Source: Pythium myriotylum (taxonomy: Eukaryota > Oomycota > Peronosporomycetes > Pythiales > Pythiaceae). From it: a DNA stretch of 64,000 nucleotides. A program made the translations under genes and the position numbers. Position 1 is the first letter of the stretch. Every line of letters starts with the position of its first letter. Shown piece by piece: positions 30,789-41,862 of the stretch. The stretch spans positions 2,852,001 to 2,916,000 of the forward strand of contig JALJCQ010000015.1 in assembly GCA_023091665.1 (NCBI GenBank), in the 5' to 3' direction. The notes below the pieces were generated by a model. It made no database searches. It was not told the origin of the DNA and saw nothing but the letters and a program-made list of their open reading frames with translations.

Positions 30789-31083
30789 GCAGCATTTTCA
30801 GACGCAGACGATCGGATAACTACAGTAACTCGAATCTAATATTTACTGCCTCGCTTTTTGAATCCCGCAAAACTTCGTTCACGCTGTTCGAAACGGCCAA
30901 AGGAAATTTAAAGTACAGTAACGGAATCATGAAATTCAGATTCTCACTCGCTCCATCAGAAATCAGACCATGTCGGAATCGCACTTGACACATCCCGAGC
31001 ACCAAAACCAGATCGACAAGATCGTAAAGATACACGTTTCTGATTTTATTGTACACCTTCTATCATGAGCGTTGCCCGGGTTC

Positions 31084-32172
31084 TCAGGCCCACTTGCCAA
31101 TCAGGGCCATGAGCCCAGCTCCCGACCACAGTGCGAAGTAGAGCATTGCTCGCTCCCTCCCGGATCGGTTCAAGAAGTCGTTGTTGGTCGTCATTTGGTA
31201 CGTGAGCAGCTCCACGAGTCCCGTGTACAGCAAGATGCCGCCGGCCACGCAGTTGAGGATACCCTGCACCCAGAGCGAGGCCACCGAGGTCTCCGAGTAG
31301 GACGAGCGCACGAGGATTCCGAAGACAATTCCTGCAGGCGTGGTCATCGCGAAGCCGAGGTTCATCATCATGGCCTGCTTGAGGGTCTCCATGGCGCCGA
31401 GTGTACTACCACCCAACGCGACGCCCTCAAAGAACTGGTGGATGCACATGGCGATGAGCAGCGTTGTGAAGCCTGCACCGCTCGAGACGCCGAGGTTCAC
31501 GCCCACGACGAGTGAGTGGAAGAGCACGCCCATCTCGAAGAGCGCGACAGAGACCTTGCGCTTGGCCGACTTGGGGGCGGAGCTGAGAGAGGCCGAGACC
31601 ATGGGGATGCTGGGCTTGGGTTGGTAGGCCTGATGCACTTCAGTGTCGTACGGCGTGATCGCGAAGAACGACTGTCCCATGGACGACCGTGGCTGAGCCG
31701 CTGCCGGAGCGTGGCCATGGCCGTGGCCGTGGCCTCCACCACCGCCTCCCTAACCCCAAAAAACACGACTCTCACACTCGATTAAGTGCATAAGCAGCAC
31801 GGTGCCAAGCACGACCGCGAGCCCAAGGCTGCCGTACTCCTCGACAACTGGTCCGAGACATTTGTTGCTCAGCATCTCAATTCCCTCGCTGATCATGTGG
31901 ATGAAACCCGTGCCGATGACCACGCCAAAGCCGAAGGACATGAGCCATTCCAGCACGGCCGTCTGCTGCGAGGCGAAAGGCCCGCGGGTCGACACAATTG
32001 GCACGAGCGTGCCGAGAATCGCGACCGCGAAGAGGATGAAGATGGCTGCGACGTGCAGCGGGAGGTCGTACGGCGTCGAGTCGTCGAGCGACGCGCAGCC
32101 GCAGCAAAGCTCCTCTTCTTTCTCGGACAGGTATCGCATCGCGGCGCTGGAATTGGAGACTGAGCAAGCCAA
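31084..32172 (-). pseudogene. ZIP-family transporter 2, interrupted by one in-frame TAG before the His loop
   Basis: The frame runs from 32172 (or from the second Met at 32139, MRYLSEKEEELCCGC, which matches its neighbours). It covers helices 1-3 up to LIECESRVFWG, then meets TAG at 31750-31752. The same frame continues without shift through GGGGG and the HGHGHGH loop, then helices 4-8 with VHQFFEGVALGGS-type and GLMALIGKWA ends. Homologues continue across this point (ECESTVFFANKDG; ECESTVYFMGNGS), so the coding sequence is conserved on both sides. Either a single nonsense mutation, read-through, or a sequence error; an intron is unlikely because no plausible donor lies near. An initiator-like GCTCAGTCTCCAATTCC lies at about 32150-32166, favouring the ATG at 32139. 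Confidence 0.8.
32150..32166 (-). promoter_or_regulatory. Initiator-like element of ZIP gene 2
   Basis: On the minus strand the sequence reads GCTCAGTCTCCAATTCC, matching the oomycete Inr. It sits about 11 bp before the ATG at 32139, and 32172 would lie upstream of it, so it helps decide the start. Confidence 0.45.
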
Positions 32173-32548
32173 TGGCTTTTTTTCGGGAGGGAGACTCGAC
32201 TGAAAGAGTGGATGATTCGAGACGTGTAAAGACGGTCACGGTCTCAGCTGGTCGATTTGACTCAAGTGGATGAGCCGTTCAACCACGAGTGTGCCAGATG
32301 GCTTAATCGATTTTTTATCCACACAGAGCAAAACGGGAACGTCGGGAATCATCCTCCAAGAGACGGAGACCAGCCGAAAAGGGCCTTGCGTTGTTACCCT
32401 CAAATGTGTCTAGACAATCCGTAGGGACCTCAACGATCGTCAGGACTGATAATGTGGGTGCGACGGGCTCAAGTGTCCATTCCTACGACTGAAGCACGAG
32501 GCTTCGTAAAAACAACTTAGTCTGGACCTCAAGTGCCAACTTCGATCT

Positions 32549-33550
32549 CTACGCCCACTTGCCGATCAGGGCCATGAGCCCGGCTCCGAGCCAGAAGGCC
32601 ACGTAAAGCACGAACCGCTGGCGGCCCGTGCGGTCGAGGAACTCGCGGTTGGTCGTCATCTGGTACGTCATGAGCTCCACGAGCCCCGTGTAAAGCAGAA
32701 TGCCGCCGGCCACGCAGTTGGCGATCCCTTGCACCCATAGAGACGTGGTCGACGTGTCTGAGTACGTCGAACGGATCGCAATGCCGACCACGACCCCGAG
32801 CGGCGTGGTCACGGCGTAGGCGAAGTTCATGGCCATGACGCTCTTCGTCGAGTCAAGCGCGTTGAGCGCGCTGCCGCTGATGGCGATGCCTTCGAAGAAC
32901 TGGTGGAAACTGATCGCGGCAAGCAGGGTCTTGAACTCGAAGCCTGAGGTCACACCGAGGTCGATACCGACGATCACAGAGTGGAAAACTACACCCATTT
33001 CGAATAGTAGTACTGCGAGCTTCCTCTTGAGCGTTCTCTCGGTCGGCATCGTTGGGCCGGAAGCCAGAGGCTTGTACTTGTTACCGTCTTCTTGCGGCGT
33101 TGGGTTCGTTTGGACTTCGATGATTGCAGCATTCGGGCCATGACCGTGGCCGTGACCACCAAGTAGCGACGAGCCGTTCCCCATGAAATACACTGTCGAT
33201 TCACACTCGATGAGATGCATGACGAGAATCGTGGCCAGCACGATCGCGAGACCGAGGCTCTCATAGTCTTCAACAATACTGCCGAGACACGGGTTGCTCA
33301 ACATCTCGACGCCTTCATTCACCATGTGGATGAATCCCGTGGCGATTACGACGCCGAAGCCAAAGAACATGAGCCACTCCATGATGATCGAGCGAGAAGA
33401 CAGCAGCGGGACCTTCTTGGAGATCACAGGTAGCAAAGCACCGGCGGTCGACACGAAGAACATGATGAAAACAGCAGCAACGTGGAGTCCGAGATCGTAC
33501 TCCTCGCTCAAATCGAGCGCCTTGCAACCGCAGCACTTGTCGTCGGCCAT
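32549..33550 (-). CDS. ZIP-family zinc/iron transporter 3 (333 aa)
   Basis: An intact ZIP protein starting MADDKCCGCKALDLSEEYD. Helices 1-3 include GFGVVIATGFIHMVNEG and LVMHLIECES. The cytosolic loop has a shorter metal-binding HGHGHG run than ZIP 1. Later helices carry VFHSVIVGIDLGVTSG and FHQFFEGIAISGS (HxxxE site), and the C-terminus is FWLGAGLMALIGKWA. It imports divalent metal, probably Zn2+. It lies in tandem with ZIP 2, both convergent to ZIP 1. The three copies share the same architecture and arose by local duplication. Length is typical of the family. Confidence 0.9.
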   Translation of the reverse strand: MADDKCCGCKALDLSEEYDLGLHVAAVFIMFFVSTAGALLPVISKKVPLLSSRSIIMEWLMFFGFGVVIATGFIHMVNEGVEMLSNPCLGSIVEDYESLGLAIVLATILVMHLIECESTVYFMGNGSSLLGGHGHGHGPNAAIIEVQTNPTPQEDGNKYKPLASGPTMPTERTLKRKLAVLLFEMGVVFHSVIVGIDLGVTSGFEFKTLLAAISFHQFFEGIAISGSALNALDSTKSVMAMNFAYAVTTPLGVVVGIAIRSTYSDTSTTSLWVQGIANCVAGGILLYTGLVELMTYQMTTNREFLDRTGRQRFVLYVAFWLGAGLMALIGKWA

Positions 33551-33770
33551 TTTGGCGAGGTGATTCCGTCCGAGAAGAATCGAATCTGAACTCGCACGAA
33601 CCAGGCCAACCGATCGAGGTCAAGGGAAACAATGGCTCTCACTGGGCAAGCATTGGACTGCAGCACTCGTCGGACAAGTCTTTCTTCCGACGGCGGACCG
33701 ACGTCGGAGAAGGAATGTAACACAAGACGGGACCATCGACGCACGGCGAAAGATCACTGGTCCTGGTGAC

Positions 33771-36407
33771 TTAAACCTGACCGAGGGAAGCCATGCGACG
33801 CTGCTCCTTGGCACAGTACTCGGCGACGCCGCCCTCAAGCCGCGTCATCGTGACGACGCCTTTCTTTTTCGAGAGCTCAAAGACACGGAACGCATTCGGG
33901 TTCACCTCATCGTCGTCGTCGTCATCGCTCTCTTCATCACTGCCGCCCACACCGTCCACACCTGCGAGCACATTGAGGAAGTGGACGTCGTGCGAGATCA
34001 GGACGACGGTGCCTTGGTACCGACGCAGCGCGTCTCCAAGCATTTGGATCGTACTCATGTCCAAGTGGTTTGTCGGTTCATCCAATAAGAGTACGTGTGG
34101 AGGGTGTGGAAACGTCGCCCAGGCCAGCCCCGTGCGGACAAGCTGACCACCCGAAAGAGCTTCAAGCGGTACCGCGATCGCTGTGGCGCCCGTGATGCCA
34201 AAACTGCTCAAGTGGCCACGCAGCTTGCCATCGTTGGTTGCTGAGCGCCCGCTTCGTGGGTCGACTTCGTTCACAGTCAGCGTCGTACTCTCACCCTCCT
34301 GCTGCCGCTTCTTGAGCAGCTCGAGCGGTGTCAGTCGTTTGGACCACTCGTGGCGCTTGAGATCTTCGACGTTGTGCTGCATAAGCGATTCGACGCGTGC
34401 ACCATGGAAATGCTCGACCTTGCCAGCCGTAGGCTTGAGGGATTTATTCAGCAGCTTCATCAGCGTGGTCTTACCCGCTCCGTTCCGGCCAACGATGACC
34501 ACTTTGTCACCGTAATTGATGGTCAGGTTGACTTTCTCGAGTCGTAGCGGCAGTGACTTCTTCTCCACTAGTGGCTGCGCAGCGGTCTCCAAGACTGGGT
34601 ACTGGAATCCAACGTTCTCCAGCGAGATCATCGTTGTGTTTTTGAGGGACGAGAGGTTTCGAATTTGCGGTGGGCTGGTCGCGAGCACTTTCCAGGACGA
34701 GTACGATGTCTCGGTCTCGTACTTTGTTGAGTCTTCAGCCTGGTCGAGCAGCGTCGTGAAGTAGCCCTTGCGGTCATACGTCACGCGCATGCGGTGGCCT
34801 TTCTCGTTCTTGTCGACGCCGACGCGTTCCAACTTCTTCTTCTTGGAAGCCGCGACCTGCATCTTCTTGTCATCGCCAGCCTTAATAGCCTGTTGCGTGA
34901 TGCGCGTGACCATCTTGTTCATCTTCTCGGTCTTGGCGTCTAGCTTGGACTGGAGCTTCCGCGTGTACTGCTTCTTGGCGCCCATGGTGCGCTCGTACGT
35001 GTCGTAGTTGCCTTCGTAGTACTGCAGCGTCTTATCATAACCGCGAAAGAGGATAATCTCGTCCACGACCTCGTTCAAGAAGAAGCGGTCGTGTGAGACG
35101 ACGACGAGCGTCACGGGGCTGTCAAGCACGTCTTCAATGGTTTGCAGGTAATCCCTCAGCCACAAGATCGAGGGCATGTCCAAGTGGTTGGTCGGTTCGT
35201 CGAGCAGCAGCAGATCGGGCCCCATGAAGAGCACGCGCGCAAAGAGGATCCGCACCTGCCAGCCGCCGCTGAGCGCCGAGAGCGGCGCGTCCTGCTTGGC
35301 CTGGTCGACGCCCATGCTCGTGAGGATGCGTCTCGCGCGCGCCTCCATGGAGGCCTCGTCGAGCACGCGCAGCTCCTCCTGGTACTTTTGCAGCTTGTCG
35401 TGGAGCTCGCGCAGCGCGGCCTGCTCGTCGAGCTCGCGCACGACGGCGTGCTCGGGCGTGAGCAGCGTGCAGGCGAGCTGTCGCTCGAGCTGCTTGAGCT
35501 CGGTCTCGATCTCGAGGAAGCGCAGGCGCGCGTCCTTGCCGCGCATGCCGCTGCGCTTGACGGCGGTCTTGTGGGCGCGGTCGAAGGCCTCGCGCGTCTC
35601 GATGACGCGCAGGAGCAGCACGGCGTGGGCCAGGCGCGCGCGCGGCGACGCGAAGGCGACGCCCTCGGCGTGGCGCTGCAGCAGCGCGTCCTGCAGCAGG
35701 TCGATCTTGCGCTGGAGCGCGGCGACGCGCACGTCGGCGTCGAGCACGGTCTGCAGCACGCTCTTCTGGGTCTGCGCCTGCGAGAACGAGGTCGTGTCGA
35801 GCTGGTTGACGTAGAGCACTCGGAGCGCGGCCGGGAGCCCCTCGACGAGCCCGTCGCCGAGCGCCTGCAGCAGCGTCGACTTGCCGATGCCGTTGGGCCC
35901 CACGAGCCCGTACTTGGCGCCGTAGTTGAGCTTGAGCACCGTGTCGCGCAGCAGCTCGAGCGCGTAGCCGCTCGGCTTGACGATCGAGAGCGTGAACTGC
36001 AGCAGGTGGATGTTCTTGCCGTACTCGTCGTACGTCACGGTCTGGAAGCGGCTCTGCTGCGACGTCGCCGAGATGGACGCCGTCGCGGGCTCGAGCGAGG
36101 CGTCGGCGTCCGGAGCTCCGGACGCGCCGCTCTGGATCTGGACGCCGTCCAGCGACAGCGCGTTGGCCGGATCCGGAGCGGCATTCGCATCCGGATCCGG
36201 AGGAGCGGCTTCCGAGTCTCTGGACGCCGGATCCGATCCGGAAGGCTTCTTCCTGGACGGCTTCCGGTCGGCGGCCGCGGGCTTCTTCTCGCGCTGCTTG
36301 AGCGCGCGCGCCTCCTTCTTCGAGAGCACGGGCCGCTCCGGATCCGTCTCGATGACCGCGTTCTTGGGCTTGTGACCCGACTGCTGCCCGAACATGGTCG
36401 GCAGCAT
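33771..36407 (-). CDS. ABCF-type (GCN20-like) twin-ATPase protein, copy A (878 aa)
   Basis: A soluble ABC protein without membrane helices. The N-terminal 120 residues are Lys/Pro/Asp-rich low complexity. ABC1 has Walker [10 protein letters not shown] (about residue 170), signature LSGGWQVRI and Walker [14 protein letters not shown] charged coiled-coil linker ([20 protein letters not shown]) follows, as in ABCF proteins. ABC2 has [22 protein letters not shown] and [11 protein letters not shown]. An acidic run ([11 protein letters not shown]) lies near the C-terminus. ABCF proteins act on ribosomes or in translational control (GCN20, ABCF1) rather than as transporters. Its first about 1.25 kb is identical to copy B (40613), while the rest is only similar. 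Confidence 0.9.
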   Translation of the reverse strand: MLPTMFGQQSGHKPKNAVIETDPERPVLSKKEARALKQREKKPAAADRKPSRKKPSGSDPASRDSEAAPPDPDANAAPDPANALSLDGVQIQSGASGAPDADASLEPATASISATSQQSRFQTVTYDEYGKNIHLLQFTLSIVKPSGYALELLRDTVLKLNYGAKYGLVGPNGIGKSTLLQALGDGLVEGLPAALRVLYVNQLDTTSFSQAQTQKSVLQTVLDADVRVAALQRKIDLLQDALLQRHAEGVAFASPRARLAHAVLLLRVIETREAFDRAHKTAVKRSGMRGKDARLRFLEIETELKQLERQLACTLLTPEHAVVRELDEQAALRELHDKLQKYQEELRVLDEASMEARARRILTSMGVDQAKQDAPLSALSGGWQVRILFARVLFMGPDLLLLDEPTNHLDMPSILWLRDYLQTIEDVLDSPVTLVVVSHDRFFLNEVVDEIILFRGYDKTLQYYEGNYDTYERTMGAKKQYTRKLQSKLDAKTEKMNKMVTRITQQAIKAGDDKKMQVAASKKKKLERVGVDKNEKGHRMRVTYDRKGYFTTLLDQAEDSTKYETETSYSSWKVLATSPPQIRNLSSLKNTTMISLENVGFQYPVLETAAQPLVEKKSLPLRLEKVNLTINYGDKVVIVGRNGAGKTTLMKLLNKSLKPTAGKVEHFHGARVESLMQHNVEDLKRHEWSKRLTPLELLKKRQQEGESTTLTVNEVDPRSGRSATNDGKLRGHLSSFGITGATAIAVPLEALSGGQLVRTGLAWATFPHPPHVLLLDEPTNHLDMSTIQMLGDALRRYQGTVVLISHDVHFLNVLAGVDGVGGSDEESDDDDDDEVNPNAFRVFELSKKKGVVTMTRLEGGVAEYCAKEQRRMASLGQV

Positions 36408-36415
36408 CGTGGGCG
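35158..36415 (-). repeat. Inverted-repeat arm 1L (5' half of ABCF copy A)
   Basis: The bases pair as reverse complement with 40605-41862; conceptual translations of both strands are identical in several frames across the tract. Identity stops sharply at both ends: about 8 bp before the ATG, and in the codons after ILWL. Confidence 0.85.
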
Positions 36416-37566
36416 GCGGGCGTTCTGAGTAGAGGAAAGACCATCCGCAGAATGGGTTCAGCGGGTCTTTGCTGCGGGTCTCTGGACGGCCCGTGTCTCT
36501 GGTTCGAAACCCGTCCAGGAAAGTTCGCTGAACCTGTGCTCTGGTAGGTTCTCAAAAGAAGTGCTAACTACCAGGGCAATACCAAAACAAGGTAAGCACG
36601 CTCAAAAACGGTCCGGGTGAGACGGGTCTCATTATTACCTGGGTCTGCTGGAAGACAACCCACGCCGAACCACATGAAACCCAGACCCGAAGGCCATAGG
36701 ATCCCTCCACCTGGTCCCAGGATAACGGCGCATGAGACCTCCATCAGACCAAACTTTGGTCTTCGGCTCACCAAAACCCCCCAAGTTCTCGCAACGAAAC
36801 CGCCTCGAGGGGACATTTCTCAGTGGGGAATGGCTGACGAAGGGAAGACAGACACGACTATCGCGGTGTCGTGCGGGATTACGCCCCGTGGATCTTGCTC
36901 AAGAGAGCGCGCTGGGGTTCACGTTGATTCAGTGCATTTCCTCGCTGAGACGCAGCGCAACCTCGCGTGTACTTGGCATTCGGCTCGATGGAGCCCTCCA
37001 CCACTTAGTGCCAGCCAGCGATTACTGGTGGCTTAAATCTTTCTTTCAAAATTTTTGGTCTTTGTCAAGTTGTGGGCGTTTGCGATGGACTGATCGATTA
37101 CGAAGATTTTGCGGCGCTATCGGGAGTCGCCACTGTCTGCGAAGAGACGATCCCCCGGCTCTACTACTCGGTTGATCACCGAGCGCGATGATCGAAACTG
37201 CACTATCAGTCAGCGCCAGACAGCCATTAAAGATCCGTCCACGAAGGACTCTTCAATAGCAGTATACTCTCCGTCTCGATTCGTCATCTATGAGCTGGAA
37301 GGGATCGTCCACGTACTACCCCAAGCTATATGCTGGCATTAGGCAATGGCATCCTTCAAGTCTGTCCGCGTCTTGGTTGGCATGCGGTGTCCTGACAGAA
37401 TGTTCGGTTCAATGGGTGACAGCGCCGTGGAGCTCACCAGTTGGAGAAGCGGAAGGATGTGGGTGTGGGCCTTCCACCCACGTGCTGCCTCTGTGACAGG
37501 AGACAACCCATCGAGGCAGCTCGCTCTCGGGGTCCCACGCTCGAGCGTCCATCGTTCCTTGAACGC
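36416..37566. other. 1.15-kb region upstream of ABCF copy A and GMC-PAN 2
   Basis: Divergent promoter region. Open frames here are short and uncharacteristic; I see no gene. Confidence 0.5.
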
Positions 37567-37583
37567 TGTCATTCCCAAATCTC
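37567..37583 (+). promoter_or_regulatory. Oomycete-type initiator of GMC-PAN gene 2
   Basis: TGTCATTCCCAAATCTC matches the Inr core and lies about 41-57 bp upstream of the ATG at 37624. It supports that start over the in-frame upstream Met at 37441. Confidence 0.55.
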
Positions 37584-37623
37584 CACGGTCTCACTCAAGC
37601 CACCGTATCCCATTCCACTTCCC

Positions 37624-40254
37624 ATGAAGCTCTCAGCGATCCAGTCGGCGCTGGGGCTCGCACTCAGTGCCGTGGCACTCGCGTCCGTCCAGGCCATCGA
37701 CACCTACGACGTCGTCATCATCGGCAGTGGACCAGGCGGTCTCGTCGCCGCTGAGTTCCTCTCCCGTGACCCGTCGGTCAAGGTGCTCGTTCTCGAAGCC
37801 GGTGCACCGTCACTCCAGGCGTCAGGCGGCACCGACAGCCCGGCGTACGCCAAGAGCAAGGGCTACACCAAGTTCGACATTCCCGGCGAGTACGGCGGTG
37901 TCGGCTCGATCTTCAACGACCAGAACAAGCAGTACCGCGTGGACTGGATCAGTGATGAGCCGTCCTACCTGGGCAAGCTCGTCGGCGGCTGCTCGTCCAT
38001 CAACGCCGCGCTCTACTTCCGCACGCCCGACTCGTACATTGACAGCACCAAGTGGCCGTTCTCAGCGGCCCGCATGAACGCTGGCTTTGATGCCATCGAG
38101 CAAATGTTCGGCCACACCGACTTGCCGTCACCGGACGGCAAGCGGTACCTGCAGGAGGCGTACGACATTGTCGCGAACGCCTTCAAGCAGCAGGGCCAGT
38201 ACAAAGAGGTCACGCTCAACGATGTCTGGGCGCGCAACAACAAGGACAAGACCTTCGGCCACGCACCGTTCGCTTTCAAGGATGGTTTCCGTGACTCGCC
38301 TGCCAAAACTTTCTACGGTGCATTCAAGAACCGCCCCAACGCCAAGCTCATCACTTACGCGACGGCCTCCTACATCAAGCAGTCCCGCGGTCGCGCGACC
38401 GGCGTGGTCTACAACGGGAACGCTGAGGTCGCACTCTCGGCTCGTGGCGCTGTGATCATGGCTGCTGGCGCGATGAGCACGCCAAAGGTGCTGATCCAGA
38501 GTGGCATCGGCCCAAAGAGCCAGCTCGAGCTACTCAACCGCCGCAACGACTTCCCTGGCGTCCGACAGAGCAACGCCACGGGTGGCTGGGTCTACAACGA
38601 GAACGTCGGCAAGAACTTGTACGACACCAACACGGTCTTTGCGTCGTTCTCGCACCCGCAGATGAGCGCGGTGATCGACAAGACCAACCAAAAGTGGGCC
38701 ACGGACCAGTACATGTACCAGGGCCAGTCAGGTGTGCTCTCAACCTCGGGTCCCGTGCTCATTGGGTACGAGAACTACAATGTCAACGGTCGTAACTACG
38801 AGTTCCAGACGACCGTGAACCCGAACGGCTTCGGCGACTTCGCGTCCAACCCGAAGGCCTTCTTCCTGTCGCTCTACATCAACAACCCAGAATCGCGCGA
38901 CTACTCGTCGTTCAACGCCGACGGCAAGTGGATCGGTTTCACGCAGAAGACGGTCATCATGACGTCCAACAACGACATTTCAGCCATGAAGTCGTACACG
39001 AACAAGGTCGTGAACATGCTGAAGGCCAGCGGCGCCACTTTCCTTTCGGCTAACAATGGCGAGAGCACCGACTCATGGGTCGACCGCAACAAGTACTGGA
39101 AGACCAACCACTTTGGCGGCTCATGCTACACGTCGAGCGAGGTCGCTGATACGAAGCGTTGTGCCGATGAGAAGCTCCGCGTCGTTGGCACGTCCAACAT
39201 CTTCGTGAGCGACGCCAGTCTCATGAAGGAAGGCACGGTCAACCCGTACGGCTTCATTATGTACGCGGGTTACGAGGCTGGTAACGTCGTCAAGGATTAC
39301 CTTACGCAAGGTGCTCCGTCCCTGCCGCAGTGCAGCGCGAGCACTCTCGAGAACAACGTCGACTACGCTGGTCTTGACATCGGTAGTGGCTCGAGCGCCA
39401 AGGCCGAGGGCTGCTGCTCGCTGTGCCAGAACCTGATCGGCTGCCAGGCGTTCACGTGGACTGACTGGAACGGTGGTACGTGCTGGTTCAAGAGCAGCAA
39501 GGGTGCTGCGGTGTCGAAGTCTGGCTCGATCTCTGGCGTCGTCTCGGTGGCGCCTCCGCCGACTCCGTCAACCCCGTCTGCTCCGTCTAGCTCAGTGTGC
39601 CCCAACATCGAGGAAGGCATCGACTACGTTGACAACGATATCAGCAGTGCGGGCTCGCCCACGGCGGAGGGCTGCTGCGCGATCTGCAAGTCGACGAACG
39701 GTTGCAACGCCTTCTCGTGGAACGATTACAACGGCGGAACCTGTTGGCTCAAGAGTGGCAAGGGTGCGGTGATCTCCAAGGCTGGCTCGCGCTCGGCAGT
39801 CGTCAGCAGCGCCGCGCCATCGACTTGTGCTGCCATCGAGGAAGGCGTCGATTACCTGAACAACGATGTCGGTAACGCTTTGTCGCCGAATGCTGAAGGC
39901 TGCTGCGCGATCTGCAAGTCGACCAACGGCTGCAAGGCGTACTCGTGGAACGATTACAACGGCGGCACCTGCTGGCTCAAGAGCGGCAAGGGTGCGACTG
40001 CGAAGAAGGCCGGCACGCGTTCGGGTGAGATCTCGTCGAGCTGCTCGCCGATCCAGGAGAACGTCGACTACAGTGGCGGCGACCTCTCGAACGTCCAGAA
40101 TGCCAAGGCCGAGGCCTGCTGCGCGATCTGCAAGTCCACCTCGGGCTGCAAGGCGTTCACGTGGTCGGACTACTTGGGCGGCACGTGCTGGCTCAAGAGC
40201 TCGGTCGGCACGGCCTCGAACAAGGCAGGAGCTCGCTCCGCCTCGGTGTTGTGA
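37624..40254 (+). CDS. Secreted GMC flavin oxidoreductase fused to four PAN/Apple modules (876 aa)
   Basis: The start at MKLSAIQSALGLALSAVALA gives a signal peptide; the open frame extends upstream to 37441 but that part precedes the initiator. The FAD motif is YDVVIIGSGPGG; GMC signatures are GGCSSINAALYFR and GAMSTPKVLIQSGIGP; the catalytic region is NHFGGSCYTS and VSDASLMKEGTVNPYGF. Four PAN_4-like modules lie at about 570-645, 658-730, 734-800 and 805-876, separated after the first by a Pro/Ser/Thr linker (PPPTPSTPSAPSS). Modules 2-4 share CCAICKST and GGTCWLKS. Domain order is as in the paralogue at 22625 but with one more module and no basic tail. Likely an extracellular oxidase or dehydrogenase on wall sugars or alcohols. 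It sits between the two inverted ABCF genes. Confidence 0.9.
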   Translation: MKLSAIQSALGLALSAVALASVQAIDTYDVVIIGSGPGGLVAAEFLSRDPSVKVLVLEAGAPSLQASGGTDSPAYAKSKGYTKFDIPGEYGGVGSIFNDQNKQYRVDWISDEPSYLGKLVGGCSSINAALYFRTPDSYIDSTKWPFSAARMNAGFDAIEQMFGHTDLPSPDGKRYLQEAYDIVANAFKQQGQYKEVTLNDVWARNNKDKTFGHAPFAFKDGFRDSPAKTFYGAFKNRPNAKLITYATASYIKQSRGRATGVVYNGNAEVALSARGAVIMAAGAMSTPKVLIQSGIGPKSQLELLNRRNDFPGVRQSNATGGWVYNENVGKNLYDTNTVFASFSHPQMSAVIDKTNQKWATDQYMYQGQSGVLSTSGPVLIGYENYNVNGRNYEFQTTVNPNGFGDFASNPKAFFLSLYINNPESRDYSSFNADGKWIGFTQKTVIMTSNNDISAMKSYTNKVVNMLKASGATFLSANNGESTDSWVDRNKYWKTNHFGGSCYTSSEVADTKRCADEKLRVVGTSNIFVSDASLMKEGTVNPYGFIMYAGYEAGNVVKDYLTQGAPSLPQCSASTLENNVDYAGLDIGSGSSAKAEGCCSLCQNLIGCQAFTWTDWNGGTCWFKSSKGAAVSKSGSISGVVSVAPPPTPSTPSAPSSSVCPNIEEGIDYVDNDISSAGSPTAEGCCAICKSTNGCNAFSWNDYNGGTCWLKSGKGAVISKAGSRSAVVSSAAPSTCAAIEEGVDYLNNDVGNALSPNAEGCCAICKSTNGCKAYSWNDYNGGTCWLKSGKGATAKKAGTRSGEISSSCSPIQENVDYSGGDLSNVQNAKAEACCAICKSTSGCKAFTWSDYLGGTCWLKSSVGTASNKAGARSASVL

Positions 40255-40278
40255 GCTCCCCACACCGCACCACATTCG

Positions 40279-40311
<33 letters not shown>
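40279..40311 (+). repeat. Homopolymeric C33 tract
   Basis: Thirty-three uninterrupted C, 24 bp after the stop of GMC-PAN gene 2, on its sense strand. Length may be imprecise. Confidence 0.9.
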
Positions 40312-40604
40312 TTGAGAAAGGCGGTGATGGCTACATTTTGAAAACCTACCTTGTTTAGATAAACTGAATAAAATAGACCCGGTTTCATGGAATATCTACA
40401 CAATTCCCCATTTGTACCCGATATCTGGTACATTTCCAGTCGAACTGTTCGCCGAACGTGCTCTACGGCACCGACCCCCGGGTCAGAAACCCGAGTGTTC
40501 TTTCGGAATGGGTTTGAACCCGTTTCTGTGACTGTGTCGCGTGGAAACCCAGATCAAAACTTGGCGGGGCATCCGGAGACCTGGGAAGCCATCTCACCAG
40601 TTGT

Positions 40605-41862
40605 CGCCCACGATGCTGCCGACCATGTTCGGGCAGCAGTCGGGTCACAAGCCCAAGAACGCGGTCATCGAGACGGATCCGGAGCGGCCCGTGCTCTCGA
40701 AGAAGGAGGCGCGCGCGCTCAAGCAGCGCGAGAAGAAGCCCGCGGCCGCCGACCGGAAGCCGTCCAGGAAGAAGCCTTCCGGATCGGATCCGGCGTCCAG
40801 AGACTCGGAAGCCGCTCCTCCGGATCCGGATGCGAATGCCGCTCCGGATCCGGCCAACGCGCTGTCGCTGGACGGCGTCCAGATCCAGAGCGGCGCGTCC
40901 GGAGCTCCGGACGCCGACGCCTCGCTCGAGCCCGCGACGGCGTCCATCTCGGCGACGTCGCAGCAGAGCCGCTTCCAGACCGTGACGTACGACGAGTACG
41001 GCAAGAACATCCACCTGCTGCAGTTCACGCTCTCGATCGTCAAGCCGAGCGGCTACGCGCTCGAGCTGCTGCGCGACACGGTGCTCAAGCTCAACTACGG
41101 CGCCAAGTACGGGCTCGTGGGGCCCAACGGCATCGGCAAGTCGACGCTGCTGCAGGCGCTCGGCGACGGGCTCGTCGAGGGGCTCCCGGCCGCGCTCCGA
41201 GTGCTCTACGTCAACCAGCTCGACACGACCTCGTTCTCGCAGGCGCAGACCCAGAAGAGCGTGCTGCAGACCGTGCTCGACGCCGACGTGCGCGTCGCCG
41301 CGCTCCAGCGCAAGATCGACCTGCTGCAGGACGCGCTGCTGCAGCGCCACGCCGAGGGCGTCGCCTTCGCGTCGCCGCGCGCGCGCCTGGCCCACGCCGT
41401 GCTGCTCCTGCGCGTCATCGAGACGCGCGAGGCCTTCGACCGCGCCCACAAGACCGCCGTCAAGCGCAGCGGCATGCGCGGCAAGGACGCGCGCCTGCGC
41501 TTCCTCGAGATCGAGACCGAGCTCAAGCAGCTCGAGCGACAGCTCGCCTGCACGCTGCTCACGCCCGAGCACGCCGTCGTGCGCGAGCTCGACGAGCAGG
41601 CCGCGCTGCGCGAGCTCCACGACAAGCTGCAAAAGTACCAGGAGGAGCTGCGCGTGCTCGACGAGGCCTCCATGGAGGCGCGCGCGAGACGCATCCTCAC
41701 GAGCATGGGCGTCGACCAGGCCAAGCAGGACGCGCCGCTCTCGGCGCTCAGCGGCGGCTGGCAGGTGCGGATCCTCTTTGCGCGCGTGCTCTTCATGGGG
41801 CCCGATCTGCTGCTGCTCGACGAACCGACCAACCACTTGGACATGCCCTCGATCTTGTGGCT
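40605..41862 (+). repeat. Inverted-repeat arm 1R (5' half of ABCF copy B)
   Basis: Reverse-complement partner of 35158-36415. The 4.2-kb spacer between the arms holds GMC-PAN gene 2. Confidence 0.85.

Noticed and set aside
35134..36555. Long shifted and antisense frames over the ABCF 5' halves (also 40387-41901 and 40463-42262)
   Set aside because: Low-complexity Arg/Ala/Glu-rich translations; the real frame shows both ABC cassettes.
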